Shown: positions 16,350-25,184 of the stretch, piece after piece | Position numbering within the stretch: the first letter of the stretch is position 1 | Layout of the letters: every line of letters starts with the position of its first letter | From: CAZQRP01 sp964596125 | GTDB taxonomy: Bacteria > Chloroflexota > Dehalococcoidia > GIF9 > UBA5629 | DNA: 64,000 nt | Direction: 5' to 3' | Assembly (NCBI GenBank): GCA_964596125.1 | Contig: CAZQRP010000001.1 | Span: 248,001-312,000, forward strand | Translations under genes and position numbers: made by a program | The notes under the pieces: model-generated | Databases searched by the model: none | Told to the model about the DNA's origin: nothing | Seen by the model: only the letters and a program-made list of their open reading frames with translations

Positions 16350-18200
16350 ATGGTTTCACAAACAGAGATGAATTATCGGAATGATATAAGAAATATAGCC
16401 ATTATCGCACATGTTGACCATGGTAAGACTACTCTGGTTGATGCTATGCTCAAGCAGAGCAAGGTATTTCGGGATAACCAGTTGGTAGGCGAGTTACTAA
16501 TGGACAGTAATACCCTGGAGCGAGAAAGAGGGATTACTATTATGTCCAAGAATACAGCCATAGTCTATAAAGGAGTCAAAATTAATATTATCGATACTCC
16601 GGGGCATGTTGATTTCAGCGGAGAGGTAGAGCGCGTCATCAGTATGGCTGATGGTTGTCTGCTCCTGATCGACTCCATTGATGGCCCGATGCCCCAGACC
16701 AAGTTTGTGCTTCGCCAGGCCATGGCAAAGGGTTTAAAACCCATTGTGGTTATCAATAAAACAGACAGAAAAGATTCACGGATAGCGGAGGTAATAAGGC
16801 TAACCCAGGACCTGTTCTTAGAATTAGCTACCAGTGCCGACCAGCTTGATTTCCAGTTATTATATGCCAGTGCCAGGGAAGGTACAGCCGTAACCGAACC
16901 GGGGATGAAAGGCAAAGATATCTTTCAGCTCCTTGAATGTATATTGGAAAAAGTACCGCCACCTCAGATTGAAAGTGGCCCATTTCAAATGCTGGTTTCT
17001 AATCTGGACTATGACAGCCATAAAGGTAGAATAGCCATCGGGAGAATCTGGAGAGGGAAGATTGCTCCTCACGATTCCGTAGTCAGTATCAGTTCTGATA
17101 AAAGTGTAACTCACTCTGAAATTAATGAAGTATTTACATATCTCGGTCTCAAACGCTTGAAGGTAGCAGAAGCCGAAGCGGGTGACATAGTAGCGGTGAC
17201 CGGCCTTGAAAAAGTCAGCATTGGCGATACCATTACCAGCCCGGATCGGCCCGAAGCTCTACCACGTATAGAGATTGGCGAACCAACGATAGAAATGACA
17301 TTCGGAGTAAATACCTCGCCATTTGGCGGCCGTGAGGGAGACTTCTGCACCACACGTCAGTTGCGGGAAAGGCTCTACAGGGAGCTTGAAACTAATCTCA
17401 GCCTCCGGGTACAGGATACGGATAGTCCGGACACTTTTCTGGTAAAAGGGAGGGGGGAACTGCATCTGTCTATCCTGATTGAGACCATGCGCCGGGAGGG
17501 TTATGAGTTTGAGGTCTCCAAGCCGGAGGCTATCACCAGGATAGTTGACGGTAACCTCGTGGAACCTGTAGAGGCTCTTACCATTGATACTAAAAGTGAA
17601 TACGTTGGAGTTTTAACCGAGATGCTGAGCAAGCGACAGGCCCAGCTTGTGGATATGCACAATGATGGCCGTGGCAACATGCGTTTGGAATTCCATGTAC
17701 CTACAAAAGGACTCATTGGTTTCCGGAGTGCCTTTCTTACTGCTACTCGCGGCGAAGGCATCATGAACACCATTTTCCTGGGATATAATCCACTGCGGGG
17801 AGAAATAGTTTCGACTCGCAGCGGTGTTCTGGTAGCGTCGGAGCAGGGCATAGCTGTTACCTATGGTCTTAATAACGCGCAGGAGCGTGGTGTCACCTTC
17901 ATTGAGCCCGGAACATCAGTTTACGAGGGTATGATAGTAGGCATTAATTCACGGCTGCAGGACATTCCCGTCAACGTATGCAAAGAAAAGAAAAAGACCA
18001 ATATACGCTCGTCTACCTCTGATATTGCTGTAAAGCTGACTCCTCCCGTTAAGCTGAGTCTGGAGCAATCCATTGATTTTATCAATAGTGATGAGCTGGT
18101 TGAGGTAACTCCCAGAAATATCAGGCTGAGGAAGAAGTTATTGACTCATGCACAACGGTTAAGGAATGTCGCATCTCCACGGCAGAGCATAAAGGCATAG
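16350..18200 (+). CDS. typA: translational GTPase TypA/BipA
   Basis: 616 residues, the usual TypA length. The GTPase motifs are seen near the N-terminus: AHVDHGKTTLVDAMLKQ (G1), RGITI (G2), DTPGHVDF (G3) and NKTD (G4), followed by EF-G-like domains II, III and V and the TypA-specific C-terminal region. TypA binds the ribosome in an EF-G-like way and is needed for growth under stress, especially low temperature and ribosome assembly defects. That fits the cold-shock-like genes just upstream. AGAGGT precedes the first ATG; M7 is an alternative start. Confidence 0.96.
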   Translation: MVSQTEMNYRNDIRNIAIIAHVDHGKTTLVDAMLKQSKVFRDNQLVGELLMDSNTLERERGITIMSKNTAIVYKGVKINIIDTPGHVDFSGEVERVISMADGCLLLIDSIDGPMPQTKFVLRQAMAKGLKPIVVINKTDRKDSRIAEVIRLTQDLFLELATSADQLDFQLLYASAREGTAVTEPGMKGKDIFQLLECILEKVPPPQIESGPFQMLVSNLDYDSHKGRIAIGRIWRGKIAPHDSVVSISSDKSVTHSEINEVFTYLGLKRLKVAEAEAGDIVAVTGLEKVSIGDTITSPDRPEALPRIEIGEPTIEMTFGVNTSPFGGREGDFCTTRQLRERLYRELETNLSLRVQDTDSPDTFLVKGRGELHLSILIETMRREGYEFEVSKPEAITRIVDGNLVEPVEALTIDTKSEYVGVLTEMLSKRQAQLVDMHNDGRGNMRLEFHVPTKGLIGFRSAFLTATRGEGIMNTIFLGYNPLRGEIVSTRSGVLVASEQGIAVTYGLNNAQERGVTFIEPGTSVYEGMIVGINSRLQDIPVNVCKEKKKTNIRSSTSDIAVKLTPPVKLSLEQSIDFINSDELVEVTPRNIRLRKKLLTHAQRLRNVASPRQSIKA

Positions 18201-18924
18201 CCCCTGTCCAATAATGACATTCTTCAAGTCGTAAAAACAAGAAGCAGGCTATTTTGAAATTACCGAGGGGCTAAAATCGGATGGCTGCTGAGTATACCTG
18301 GAGATGCTCAGCTTGCGGTGGTGACCTGTCGGGCTTTGTGTGTCTTACGGGGATTTACTATGGCAGTACCTTTTATTATTGCCAGCTCTTTGATTACCGT
18401 TTGTCTGGTATAATTATCGTAGAAGTCCTGGCAGTAGGACTCGTTGTATGGCTCGCCTACGCCGCTATCAACAGGTATTTTATCGTCTAAAAACAGGCAA
18501 CTCTTTAACAGTTCATGCTCTGTCATTCCTGTTGACTCCTTTTTTTCAGGTGGCACTGATACCCTATATAATGCTTGTATATTCCACGATGGACAATAGC
18601 CCAAAGGTCACTTTCGGCATAGTACTATAGTCATACCCTGGGGGACTACTTCACCCGGACGAGACCAGTCTTGATATTTATGCCTTTCATTACTATTAAA
18701 CTATAGGATTACACCCATATTCTTTATCAGTTATAATTATGAGCGTCACATAATGCTGTGAATAAAACTAGCGGACCTGACGGAAACCTAGAAAAAGGTT
18801 CTTGATTATAGTATTCCTGATGATACAAGCTGTTCAGCGCATCCGGGACCCGGTTGTAGTCCGGACGGTGATAGATATGTTTCAGGATTTATTATTCGGG
18901 AACCAATAAAGCGGGGGTATTACA
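18201..18924. other. intergenic region, at most one doubtful small ORF
   Basis: 724 bases between typA and the UDG-like gene. Repeats TAGCCCCT near 18198 and AGGGGCTA near 18267 could pair after the typA stop. One 69-codon ORF is listed separately with low confidence. The rest holds AT-rich sequence and isolated TATAAT-like words without a good -35. Confidence 0.5.
18281..18490 (+). CDS. possible small membrane protein with CxxC (doubtful)
   Basis: 69 codons from ATG. The N-terminus has C9-x2-C12 (WRCSACGGDL) and a third and fourth cysteine further on (GFVCL, FYYC); the second half is a hydrophobic stretch (IIIVEVLAVGLVVWLAYAA) long enough to cross the membrane. Zinc-ribbon plus membrane helix is a layout seen in two other proteins of this window. 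The SD is weak (GAGGGGC, 11 bases away), and an ORF on the other strand covers the same bases, so chance is possible. Confidence 0.25.
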   Translation: MAAEYTWRCSACGGDLSGFVCLTGIYYGSTFYYCQLFDYRLSGIIIVEVLAVGLVVWLAYAAINRYFIV

Positions 18925-19533
18925 ATGAGAATGTGTGACCGTATACAATGCAATGATTTTCCCTGTGATGATATAGATGAAGAAGCCTACCTGGTGCCGT
19001 ACAGGGAGATAGATCCCGGCGGTATAAAGGTAATTATGGTTGCAGAGGCCCCGCCGAAAGATAGAAACGATTATTTTTATGCTCAGGGTAGTCCTTTTTA
19101 CCTGCAGACAACCATACAAGCCTTCAGCGATGCAGGTAGAACGGTCTCTACTATACAGGAGATTCTGGACTCAGGTGTGTATATCACCACGGCTGTTAAA
19201 TGTGGCAAAACACACTATTCACTATCCAGTGCTACTATAAAGAATTGTTCCGACCTGTTAGCAGAGGAAGTAGCTCAATTCCCCGATGTGAAGGCTTTTT
19301 TATTGATGGGAGACGTGGCTATTAAGGCAATGAACTATATATGGAAGAGAACCACTGGCGCTGCGGTCATTCCGGGCGGATCGACCTATAAAATAAGAAC
19401 GCAGCCATTTTTCTTTAAAGGGAAAAGAGTGTTTCCATCATACCTTCAGACAGGGCAAAACTATTTAATTGAGAAGTCAAAGAGGAGAATGATCGCTGAA
19501 GATATCAAAGAAGCACTGAGTTTAATCAGATAA
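18925..19533 (+). CDS. uracil-DNA glycosylase superfamily-like protein
   Basis: 202 residues. Features matching the UDG fold are IMVAEAPPKDRNDYFYAQGS followed by PFY (active-site loop region), YITTAVKCGK, a strand ending LLMGDVAIKAM, and the late motif VFPSYLQTGQN, where His is usual but Ser-Tyr stands. These proteins flip and excise damaged bases, but this divergent member lacks the four-cysteine iron-sulfur pattern of family 4 and could have another role. The start has GGGGGT upstream. It stands between intergenic regions and has no clear operon partner. Confidence 0.65.
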   Translation: MRMCDRIQCNDFPCDDIDEEAYLVPYREIDPGGIKVIMVAEAPPKDRNDYFYAQGSPFYLQTTIQAFSDAGRTVSTIQEILDSGVYITTAVKCGKTHYSLSSATIKNCSDLLAEEVAQFPDVKAFLLMGDVAIKAMNYIWKRTTGAAVIPGGSTYKIRTQPFFFKGKRVFPSYLQTGQNYLIEKSKRRMIAEDIKEALSLIR

Positions 19534-19696
19534 GGTCTTCGTGAAATCGACACAGATATGGATAGAACGGCATTTACTGCTGTCAGCCTGGGGATGCTGT
19601 CGCCTGCAGTCGGTTGCCGGGTAAATAACCGGTACTGGAATGCTTCCAGGTGAATACGGCACATCCGATAGTGTGGTATAGTTAAAAAGAAGTATG

Positions 19697-19721
19697 CCGG
19701 GGCAAGCTGTTAAAGCCCCGG
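19697..19721 (+). promoter_or_regulatory. GC-rich hairpin before DUF1786 gene
   Basis: CCGGGGC (19697-19703) pairs with GCCCCGG (19715-19721) across an 11-base loop, 25 bases before the ATG. No U-run follows. It may end the upstream message or sit in the leader. Confidence 0.4.
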
Positions 19722-19746
19722 GACCACAGTTTATTACATAATTTCT

Positions 19747-20832
19747 ATGTATCTGCTCTGTATTGATATAGGCTCCGGTACTCAGGATATCTTGCTCCTG
19801 GATACGACCCAGCCGGTGGAAAATGCCGTACAGATGGTGCTCCCGGCACCTACGGTGCTGATAGCCCAAAAGATAGGGCGTGCTACAGAACGCGGGGAAC
19901 CCATAGTCCTTACCGGAGAAACGATGGGTGGGGGAGCATGTACCGGGGCTCTGACAAAACACCTGGAGCGGGGGCTGAAAGCCTATGCCACGCCTGAAGC
20001 CGGCCGTACCTTCAGCGATGACCTGGAGAAGGTGGCTTCATGGGGGGTGCAGCTCGTTTCGGCTGACGAAATCTCCAGCCTCAAGACGGGAACAGTTATC
20101 AGGATGGGAGATGTCCAGTATGACCTGCTTAAAAAAGCTTTATCGCACTGGGATATCGATGTTATTCCCGATATCATGGCGGTGGCGGTGCTGGACCACG
20201 GGGTTGCTCCTAAGGGTATGAGTGAGCGGTTATTCCGCTTCCGCCAGCTCGAGCAATTGCTCAGCCGGAACAACACGCTTGAAAGTTTCATCTTTACTGC
20301 GGCCGAAGTTCCCGGTCATTTTAGCCGGATGAATGCCGTGGTACGCAGTATGGAGGCGCACGTCCCGTTCATTATCATGGATACCGGCGCCGCAGCAGTA
20401 CTGGGATCTTCACTGGATATAGTTGTCGCCAGCCACCCTGATCGCCTTGCTGTCAATATGGGTAACTCACATACGCTGGCCTTCCTGTTGAATGAGTCCA
20501 GGGTACTTGGTCTCTTTGAGCACCACACTTCATCACTTTCACTGGCCAGACTGGAGATGCTGCTGGAGAAGCTCATCAGCGGAGAGATCAAGCTATCCGA
20601 GGTCTGGGAAGAAGGTGGACATGGAAGTCTCACTATAAAGACGGGAGAAAACCCCTTCGTGGTTGTTACTGGACCGCGAAGGTCGCTGTTAGCACCTTCC
20701 CGATTAAAACCCTACTTTGCCGCCCCATTCGGCAGTATGATGCTTACCGGTTGCTTCGGTCTTGCCCGGGCAGCAGCAGTGAAGTACCCTGACCGGCGGG
20801 ACGAAATCGAGGCGGCTTTATTATTGAAGTAA
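19747..20832 (+). CDS. DUF1786 family protein, ASKHA-like ATPase fold
   Basis: 361 residues. The opening CIDIGSGTQDILLLD carries a DxGxxTxD phosphate loop like that of actin/Hsp70/sugar-kinase (ASKHA) proteins, and a second such element, IIMDTGAAAVLGSSLD, occurs near residue 215. GETMGGGACTGAL near 58 is a further conserved glycine-rich loop. The family is annotated as DUF1786, sometimes called pyruvate formate-lyase activating-like without evidence. An ATP-using activator or kinase role is inference. It has no SD that I can see and follows a 210-base gap with a GC hairpin. Confidence 0.8.
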   Translation: MYLLCIDIGSGTQDILLLDTTQPVENAVQMVLPAPTVLIAQKIGRATERGEPIVLTGETMGGGACTGALTKHLERGLKAYATPEAGRTFSDDLEKVASWGVQLVSADEISSLKTGTVIRMGDVQYDLLKKALSHWDIDVIPDIMAVAVLDHGVAPKGMSERLFRFRQLEQLLSRNNTLESFIFTAAEVPGHFSRMNAVVRSMEAHVPFIIMDTGAAAVLGSSLDIVVASHPDRLAVNMGNSHTLAFLLNESRVLGLFEHHTSSLSLARLEMLLEKLISGEIKLSEVWEEGGHGSLTIKTGENPFVVVTGPRRSLLAPSRLKPYFAAPFGSMMLTGCFGLARAAAVKYPDRRDEIEAALLLK

Positions 20833-20898
20833 CATGGTTATGTATGACGTTTCGCTTGCCGTTTGCGGAATTGACGGACTATTCAGTGAGCCCGGCTC

Positions 20899-20927
20899 TT
20901 GACAAAACTGGCACAGCTCCATAGAGT
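20899..20927 (+). promoter_or_regulatory. possible promoter upstream of yjbQ
   Basis: Perfect TTGACA (20899-20904), 17-base spacer and TAGAGT (20922-20927). It is about 180 bases before the YjbQ start, so the leader would be long. Confidence 0.4.
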
Positions 20928-21109
20928 AGTGCTTGATGCTATCTGTTATACGCCGGGAGCACAGGGTATTGAGATACAGGCGGCGCCATATAAAATATTG
21001 ATAAAGTAATTATTGCTGAACAGCAGGTAGCTGACTATACTGCAGGCCCGGCGACAGTATCGTATAAAATTAGCAGTTCCGGTCGATAACCGGGTAGCGA
21101 GGAATTGTT

Positions 21110-21514
21110 ATGATTAAAAGATTGAGTGTAACTACAAGGTCGACAGTAGAGTTTCAGGAGATCACATTAAAAGTCCGGGAGGTGATAGCGTCGAGCGGTG
21201 TCGACAGCGGCGTTTGCTATGTGTTCGTACCGCATACGACTGCCGGGATTATAGTGAATGAACATGCCGACCCGAGTGTAGCGGATGATATTATGGCCCA
21301 GCTTGAGTCTATTGTTCCGCGGCACAGTAACTACCGCCACATGGAAGGAAATGCCGACGCCCACATTAAGGCCAGTATGGTGGGCAGTTCGGAGACACTG
21401 CTTGTAGAAGGCGGCAAGCTGGTGCTGGGTACATGGCAGGGCATATTCTTTTGCGAGTTTGACGGACCACGGAACCGTACTATACTGGTAAAGGTGATAC
21501 CCGACCACCATTGA
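21110..21514 (+). CDS. yjbQ: YjbQ family protein (UPF0047)
   Basis: 134 residues covering the whole YjbQ family. Conserved motifs are VPHTTAGIIVNE (residues 41-52), HMEGNADAHIKASMVG (about 79-94) and LGTWQGIFFCEFDGPRNR near the end. The clustered His, Glu and Asp residues suggest a metal-bound active site; E. coli YjbQ has been linked to a secondary thiamine phosphate synthase activity, but the true role is not settled. GAGGAA precedes the ATG. The gene is convergent with the GlcDF pair. Confidence 0.93.
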   Translation: MIKRLSVTTRSTVEFQEITLKVREVIASSGVDSGVCYVFVPHTTAGIIVNEHADPSVADDIMAQLESIVPRHSNYRHMEGNADAHIKASMVGSSETLLVEGGKLVLGTWQGIFFCEFDGPRNRTILVKVIPDHH

Positions 21515-21665
21515 TTCCGGCCGTTCATCGGGATATCCGGCCTCTGCTACTGGAGCGTGTGCTGTCCTGTTTATGCCGTTGTTTATGGCTCCGGTGAGGC
21601 TGTAATCCCGGTCAAAGATGCCGACGTATATTGAGGCATTTGTTTATTTTCAGGATGGCGTATAG

Positions 21666-21682
21666 TCCGGCAGGACGCCGGA
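21666..21682. terminator. possible bidirectional terminator hairpin
   Basis: TCCGGC (21666-21671) and GCCGGA (21677-21682) form a 6-bp stem with a 5-base loop between the convergent yjbQ and glcF-like genes. No strong U-run is present. Confidence 0.3.
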
Positions 21683-21688
21683 GCGGAT

Positions 21689-22972
21689 TTATTCCAGGAG
21701 CTCCATAATATGCATTATCTTTACCGGTGTTCCGGACCGTATGGTACTGTCGATGAGCTGTAGTTCACATCCGGGACAGTCGGTCACTACAATATCGGCC
21801 CCGCTGGCATTTATGCTTCCCACCTTTTTGCCGGCAATTTGTCTTGACAGGTCGTAGAAATGGACACTGAAAAGTCCTGCCATACCACAGCACCTATCGG
21901 CATTCGCCATTTCTACATACTCGATATCGGGTATCGATCTCAGAATCTTCCTTGGCTGTTCTTTTACTCCCATATAACGGTTGAGATGACACGGGTCATG
22001 CCAGGTAATCCTCTTACCCTTAAACTCTGGTGCAATCTGGTAGGCGGAAGCCGGAAGCTTCAGCACATCCACCAGAAACTCGGTAATATCAATTACCTTA
22101 TCAGCAAACCTGGCGTAGGCTTCCTTTCGCTCCGGAGTATCCGCCAGATATTTGACATAATGTTTCATAGCCGAACCACAGGTGGCACAGTCGGTGATGA
22201 CATAGTCGATGCCGTTAAAGATTTTCACGTTGTTATCGGCAAACGTACGGCCTGTTTCGAAATCGCCGGCTCCCAGAAATACCGGAGCCCCGCAGCAGCC
22301 CTGTTCTTCCGGCAATAGGACTTCAACTCCGTTTTTATTCAGGAACCGAATTATCTTTTTGCCGACATCGGGAAAGACAAAATCGGTCATACAGCCGGAA
22401 AAGTAACCGGCTGTTAACGTAACTTCGATGCCGGCCGGCGGTTTATTTACTACCGGAGCTATCTGCCTTAGAAATTTAGGGGCTATCTGGGGAATATGCC
22501 TGCCCTTGCCCAGGGCTGACAGGAAGTGGGATAGATGCCTGATTGATCCCTTGGTCCTGGGCATAAAAATCCCTTGAAACCAGGACGCCAGCCGGACCAC
22601 ATTGCCAAAGAGCTTCCTCCGCGGCAGCAGCCACCGGTAAATAATATTATAGGGAAAGGATATGCCCCTGGCTGCAACCGTATCAGCTCTGGCGGCGATA
22701 ATAACCGGCGGAATCTGTACCCGGGCCGGGCAGTTTGCGGTACAGGTCATGCATAGTGTGCATTTGTTTAGGTGCTCGGAAAACTTGCTGGTAAAATCCA
22801 GATCCCCGGCAACCAGGGCACGGATCATCATATTTTTACCTCTGGCGAGCGATGACTCCACTCGTTCTTCCTGGTATACAGGGCATGACGAGGCACAGAA
22901 ACCACATTTCATGCAGAGTTCAAGGTCTTTCTCGAACCTCTTGATTTCCTTAATATCCGTTTTATTAGCCAT
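21689..22972 (-). CDS. glycolate/lactate oxidase iron-sulfur subunit (GlcF-like)
   Basis: 427 residues. The N-terminus has two 4Fe-4S motifs, CMKCGFCASSCPVY (residues 20-33) and CTLCMTCTANCPARV (about 71-85); two CCG domains follow (AGYFSGCM, GCCGAPV, DCATCGSAM; then HDPCHLNRYMG, RCCGMAGLF, DCPGCELQL). This is the layout of GlcF and related (Fe-S)-binding oxidoreductases. It takes electrons from the flavoprotein encoded just upstream and passes them to the quinone pool or another carrier. Nine bases separate it from the GlcD-like gene, and AAGAG precedes the ATG. Confidence 0.92.
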   Translation of the reverse strand: MANKTDIKEIKRFEKDLELCMKCGFCASSCPVYQEERVESSLARGKNMMIRALVAGDLDFTSKFSEHLNKCTLCMTCTANCPARVQIPPVIIAARADTVAARGISFPYNIIYRWLLPRRKLFGNVVRLASWFQGIFMPRTKGSIRHLSHFLSALGKGRHIPQIAPKFLRQIAPVVNKPPAGIEVTLTAGYFSGCMTDFVFPDVGKKIIRFLNKNGVEVLLPEEQGCCGAPVFLGAGDFETGRTFADNNVKIFNGIDYVITDCATCGSAMKHYVKYLADTPERKEAYARFADKVIDITEFLVDVLKLPASAYQIAPEFKGKRITWHDPCHLNRYMGVKEQPRKILRSIPDIEYVEMANADRCCGMAGLFSVHFYDLSRQIAGKKVGSINASGADIVVTDCPGCELQLIDSTIRSGTPVKIMHIMELLE

Positions 22973-22981
22973 ATCTATCTC

Positions 22982-24364
22982 TTATTCCTCCCAGATCTTG
23001 CCGGGATTGAGGATATTGTTCGGGTCGAGCATGGCCTTGATTTTTCTCATTATCTCGATTGCCACCGGGTCCATAGCTTTCTTTAGAAAGCGCTGCTTTT
23101 CAAGGCCGATACCGTGTTCTCCTGAAAGCACTCCGCCGAAGGAAAGTGCTCCGTCGAATATCTCGTCCATCGCCCTGGTAGCTCGTTCAAAATGCTGCTT
23201 GTCCTTGATGTCAGTTGGTATAGAGGGATGAAGATTGCCATCACCGGCATGTCCGATTACTCGAACCGGCACATCGTACTTCCTGCCTATCTCATCCAGC
23301 TTATTCATAAATGGAGCGATCTTGTCCCGGGGCACGGTTACGTCTTCAGCAAGTATTGTTGGGGCGGAGCTGAATATAGCTGCGAACCCGGCGCTTCGTG
23401 CTCGCCAGAGCATAACTGCCTCGGCATCATCTTTGGCTACCCTGGTGTTTTTGGCACCCTGTTTCATACAAATATCGAGTATCTGCTTTGTTTCAGCTTC
23501 TACTGCTGCTGGATTGCCATCGGACTGGAGTAACAGTATCGCCTGGGCTTCTGTGGGTAGTCCCATCGGATTTATTTCTTCTATACGTCTGAGGAACCAG
23601 TTGTCCAGAAACTCAATCTTGGCTGGTATGATTCCGCTTGCCAGAATATTTGATACCGTTTCTCCGGCAGCTACCATATCATCGAAAACGGCTAGCATTG
23701 ACTTCTGGGATAAGGGCATAGGAAGTAATTTTACGGTTATTTTGGTTATTAAGCCGAGTGTGCCCTCAGATCCCGTGAAAAGCATTACCAGTTCGTAGCC
23801 GGTGCGGTTTTTAACAGTTACTCCACCGAGTTGAACGATTTCTCCTGATGCCAGGACCACTTCCAGCCCAAGAATATACTGCTTGGTGACACCATATTTT
23901 ACTCCGTAGGGGCCACCGGCATTCTCGGCTATGGTACCACCAATAGTGCAGCCCATAAAGCTTTGCGGATCGGGTGGATAGAATAGACCATGCTGTGCCA
24001 GAGCAAGATTGAAGTCCTGGAGGACTACTCCAGGCTCGACGGTTGCTATCAAGTTGCCTTTGTTTATCTCCAAGACCCGGTTCATTCTGGTGGTGCAGAG
24101 CACAATCCCGCCTTTTATGGGAATGGAACCGCCGCTGACATTGGTGCCACCGCCCCGCGGGGTGACGGGGATAAGGTTCGTATTCGCCAGTTTTAAGATC
24201 CGTGAGACTTGCTCGGTGGTTGTTGGAAGTACCACAACATCGGGCATATGTGCCCATGTCGTCGTGCCATCATATGAGTAGGTAGTAAGGTCTTCCTTAG
24301 AGGTTAAAACTCCTTCTTTACCTGCGATATTCTGCAGTTCCGATATAGCGTCCGGTTTTACCAT
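22982..24364 (-). CDS. FAD-linked 2-hydroxyacid oxidase (GlcD-like)
   Basis: 460 residues of the vanillyl-alcohol oxidase/GlcD family. The FAD-binding PCMH domain is seen from VVVLPTTTEQVSRIL through PRGGGTNVSGGSIP, TVEPGVVLQDF, GGTIAENAGGPYGVKYG and GSEGTLGLIT. The catalytic C-terminal domain has VIGHAGDGNLHP, SGEHGIGLEKQ and NPGKIW. It should oxidise glycolate, D-lactate or a similar 2-hydroxy acid and give electrons to the GlcF-like partner downstream. AGGAG stands five bases before the ATG. The exact substrate is not decidable from sequence. Confidence 0.93.
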   Translation of the reverse strand: MVKPDAISELQNIAGKEGVLTSKEDLTTYSYDGTTTWAHMPDVVVLPTTTEQVSRILKLANTNLIPVTPRGGGTNVSGGSIPIKGGIVLCTTRMNRVLEINKGNLIATVEPGVVLQDFNLALAQHGLFYPPDPQSFMGCTIGGTIAENAGGPYGVKYGVTKQYILGLEVVLASGEIVQLGGVTVKNRTGYELVMLFTGSEGTLGLITKITVKLLPMPLSQKSMLAVFDDMVAAGETVSNILASGIIPAKIEFLDNWFLRRIEEINPMGLPTEAQAILLLQSDGNPAAVEAETKQILDICMKQGAKNTRVAKDDAEAVMLWRARSAGFAAIFSSAPTILAEDVTVPRDKIAPFMNKLDEIGRKYDVPVRVIGHAGDGNLHPSIPTDIKDKQHFERATRAMDEIFDGALSFGGVLSGEHGIGLEKQRFLKKAMDPVAIEIMRKIKAMLDPNNILNPGKIWEE

Positions 24365-24781
24365 GCTAGCTCCTTAAATAAACTCATTTGAGTGGCCGGG
24401 TATACCTGTATCATCCAGTAATGGCCAGGATCAGGATGGCCTGGTTTAGAAATGTACTGAAACCGTACCTCAAGTATATACCTATTTTCAGTCTCTGTGT
24501 AGCTAAACTACTCAATTATATCATAAGGCTTTTGGGAGGTCGTTTACCATTTTGTTTCATTAGTACTGTTTCGTGCGTACTGTCTCTCTTCTTACCTGTG
24601 GCGTGAGGCAATGCGGCGTTTGGGATTATCGTTTCACATGAGACTAATTTGGCGGGGACAATAAAGTGCGGGTGCTTGTTCAGGATGTAACATTCTGAAG
24701 GGTAGCGATTGTTACAGAACGGACTGACCTTATATATGCTGTTTTTATACTAGCAGGTTAAATCTGGTTACGGCAGATGTT
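24365..24781. other. intergenic region, nothing recognised
   Basis: 417 bases between the glcD-like start and the end of the small membrane protein gene. A 72-codon ORF on + is hydrophobic but lacks an SD and seems to be chance. No strong hairpin with a U-run is visible for the operon that ends here. Confidence 0.6.
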
Positions 24782-25171
24782 TTAGCCGTTCCCGGTTAAC
24801 AGGTGCCGGTCGATACTATAGCCGAGACCTGTGGTTACTACAGGAATAATGAGATAGGTCAGCCCTATGTCCATCAGGTAGTTTAGCAGAGTCATTTTCA
24901 TGGGGCCCCACATAAACAGTAGAAGGTCCAGAATTATGTTAATTACTAGCCACATACTACCGATGATAATTCCTGTCTTGAGAAAACTGGTCTTTTGTTT
25001 CCTGAGATAAATAATTAAGAAGAGTAGCGTGCATATCGTTATTACTACAGGCATAATCGATTCAAATAAAGCTGGGGTAGCGGTTTTTAACGGAGAGATA
25101 AGAATTGAAACTATGAATACTATCAGCCATACCAGGAATCCGAATAATGTGATTTTCAGGTACTTTTTCAT
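24782..25171 (-). CDS. small integral membrane protein, four helices
   Basis: 129 residues from the ATG at 25171, which has AAAGGAG six bases upstream; a longer reading from 25192 overlaps the previous gene. Four hydrophobic segments are seen (about 7-25, 38-55, 67-87, 98-118), separated by short charged loops, with little soluble sequence. I recognise no named family. It is the last gene in the PadR-BtrH-like operon, so it may move, insert or protect against the product of the upstream enzyme; this is inferred only from position. Confidence 0.75.
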   Translation of the reverse strand: MKKYLKITLFGFLVWLIVFIVSILISPLKTATPALFESIMPVVITICTLLFLIIYLRKQKTSFLKTGIIIGSMWLVINIILDLLLFMWGPMKMTLLNYLMDIGLTYLIIPVVTTGLGYSIDRHLLTGNG

Positions 25172-25184
25172 ATTCAGTCTCCTT

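Noticed and set aside
18308..18604. 98-codon ORF on - opposite the doubtful zinc-ribbon ORF
   Set aside because: No SD, no domain, and it is the antisense shadow of the other frame.
24388..24606. 72-codon hydrophobic ORF on +
   Set aside because: No SD and in a T-rich gap; nothing protein-like beyond composition.
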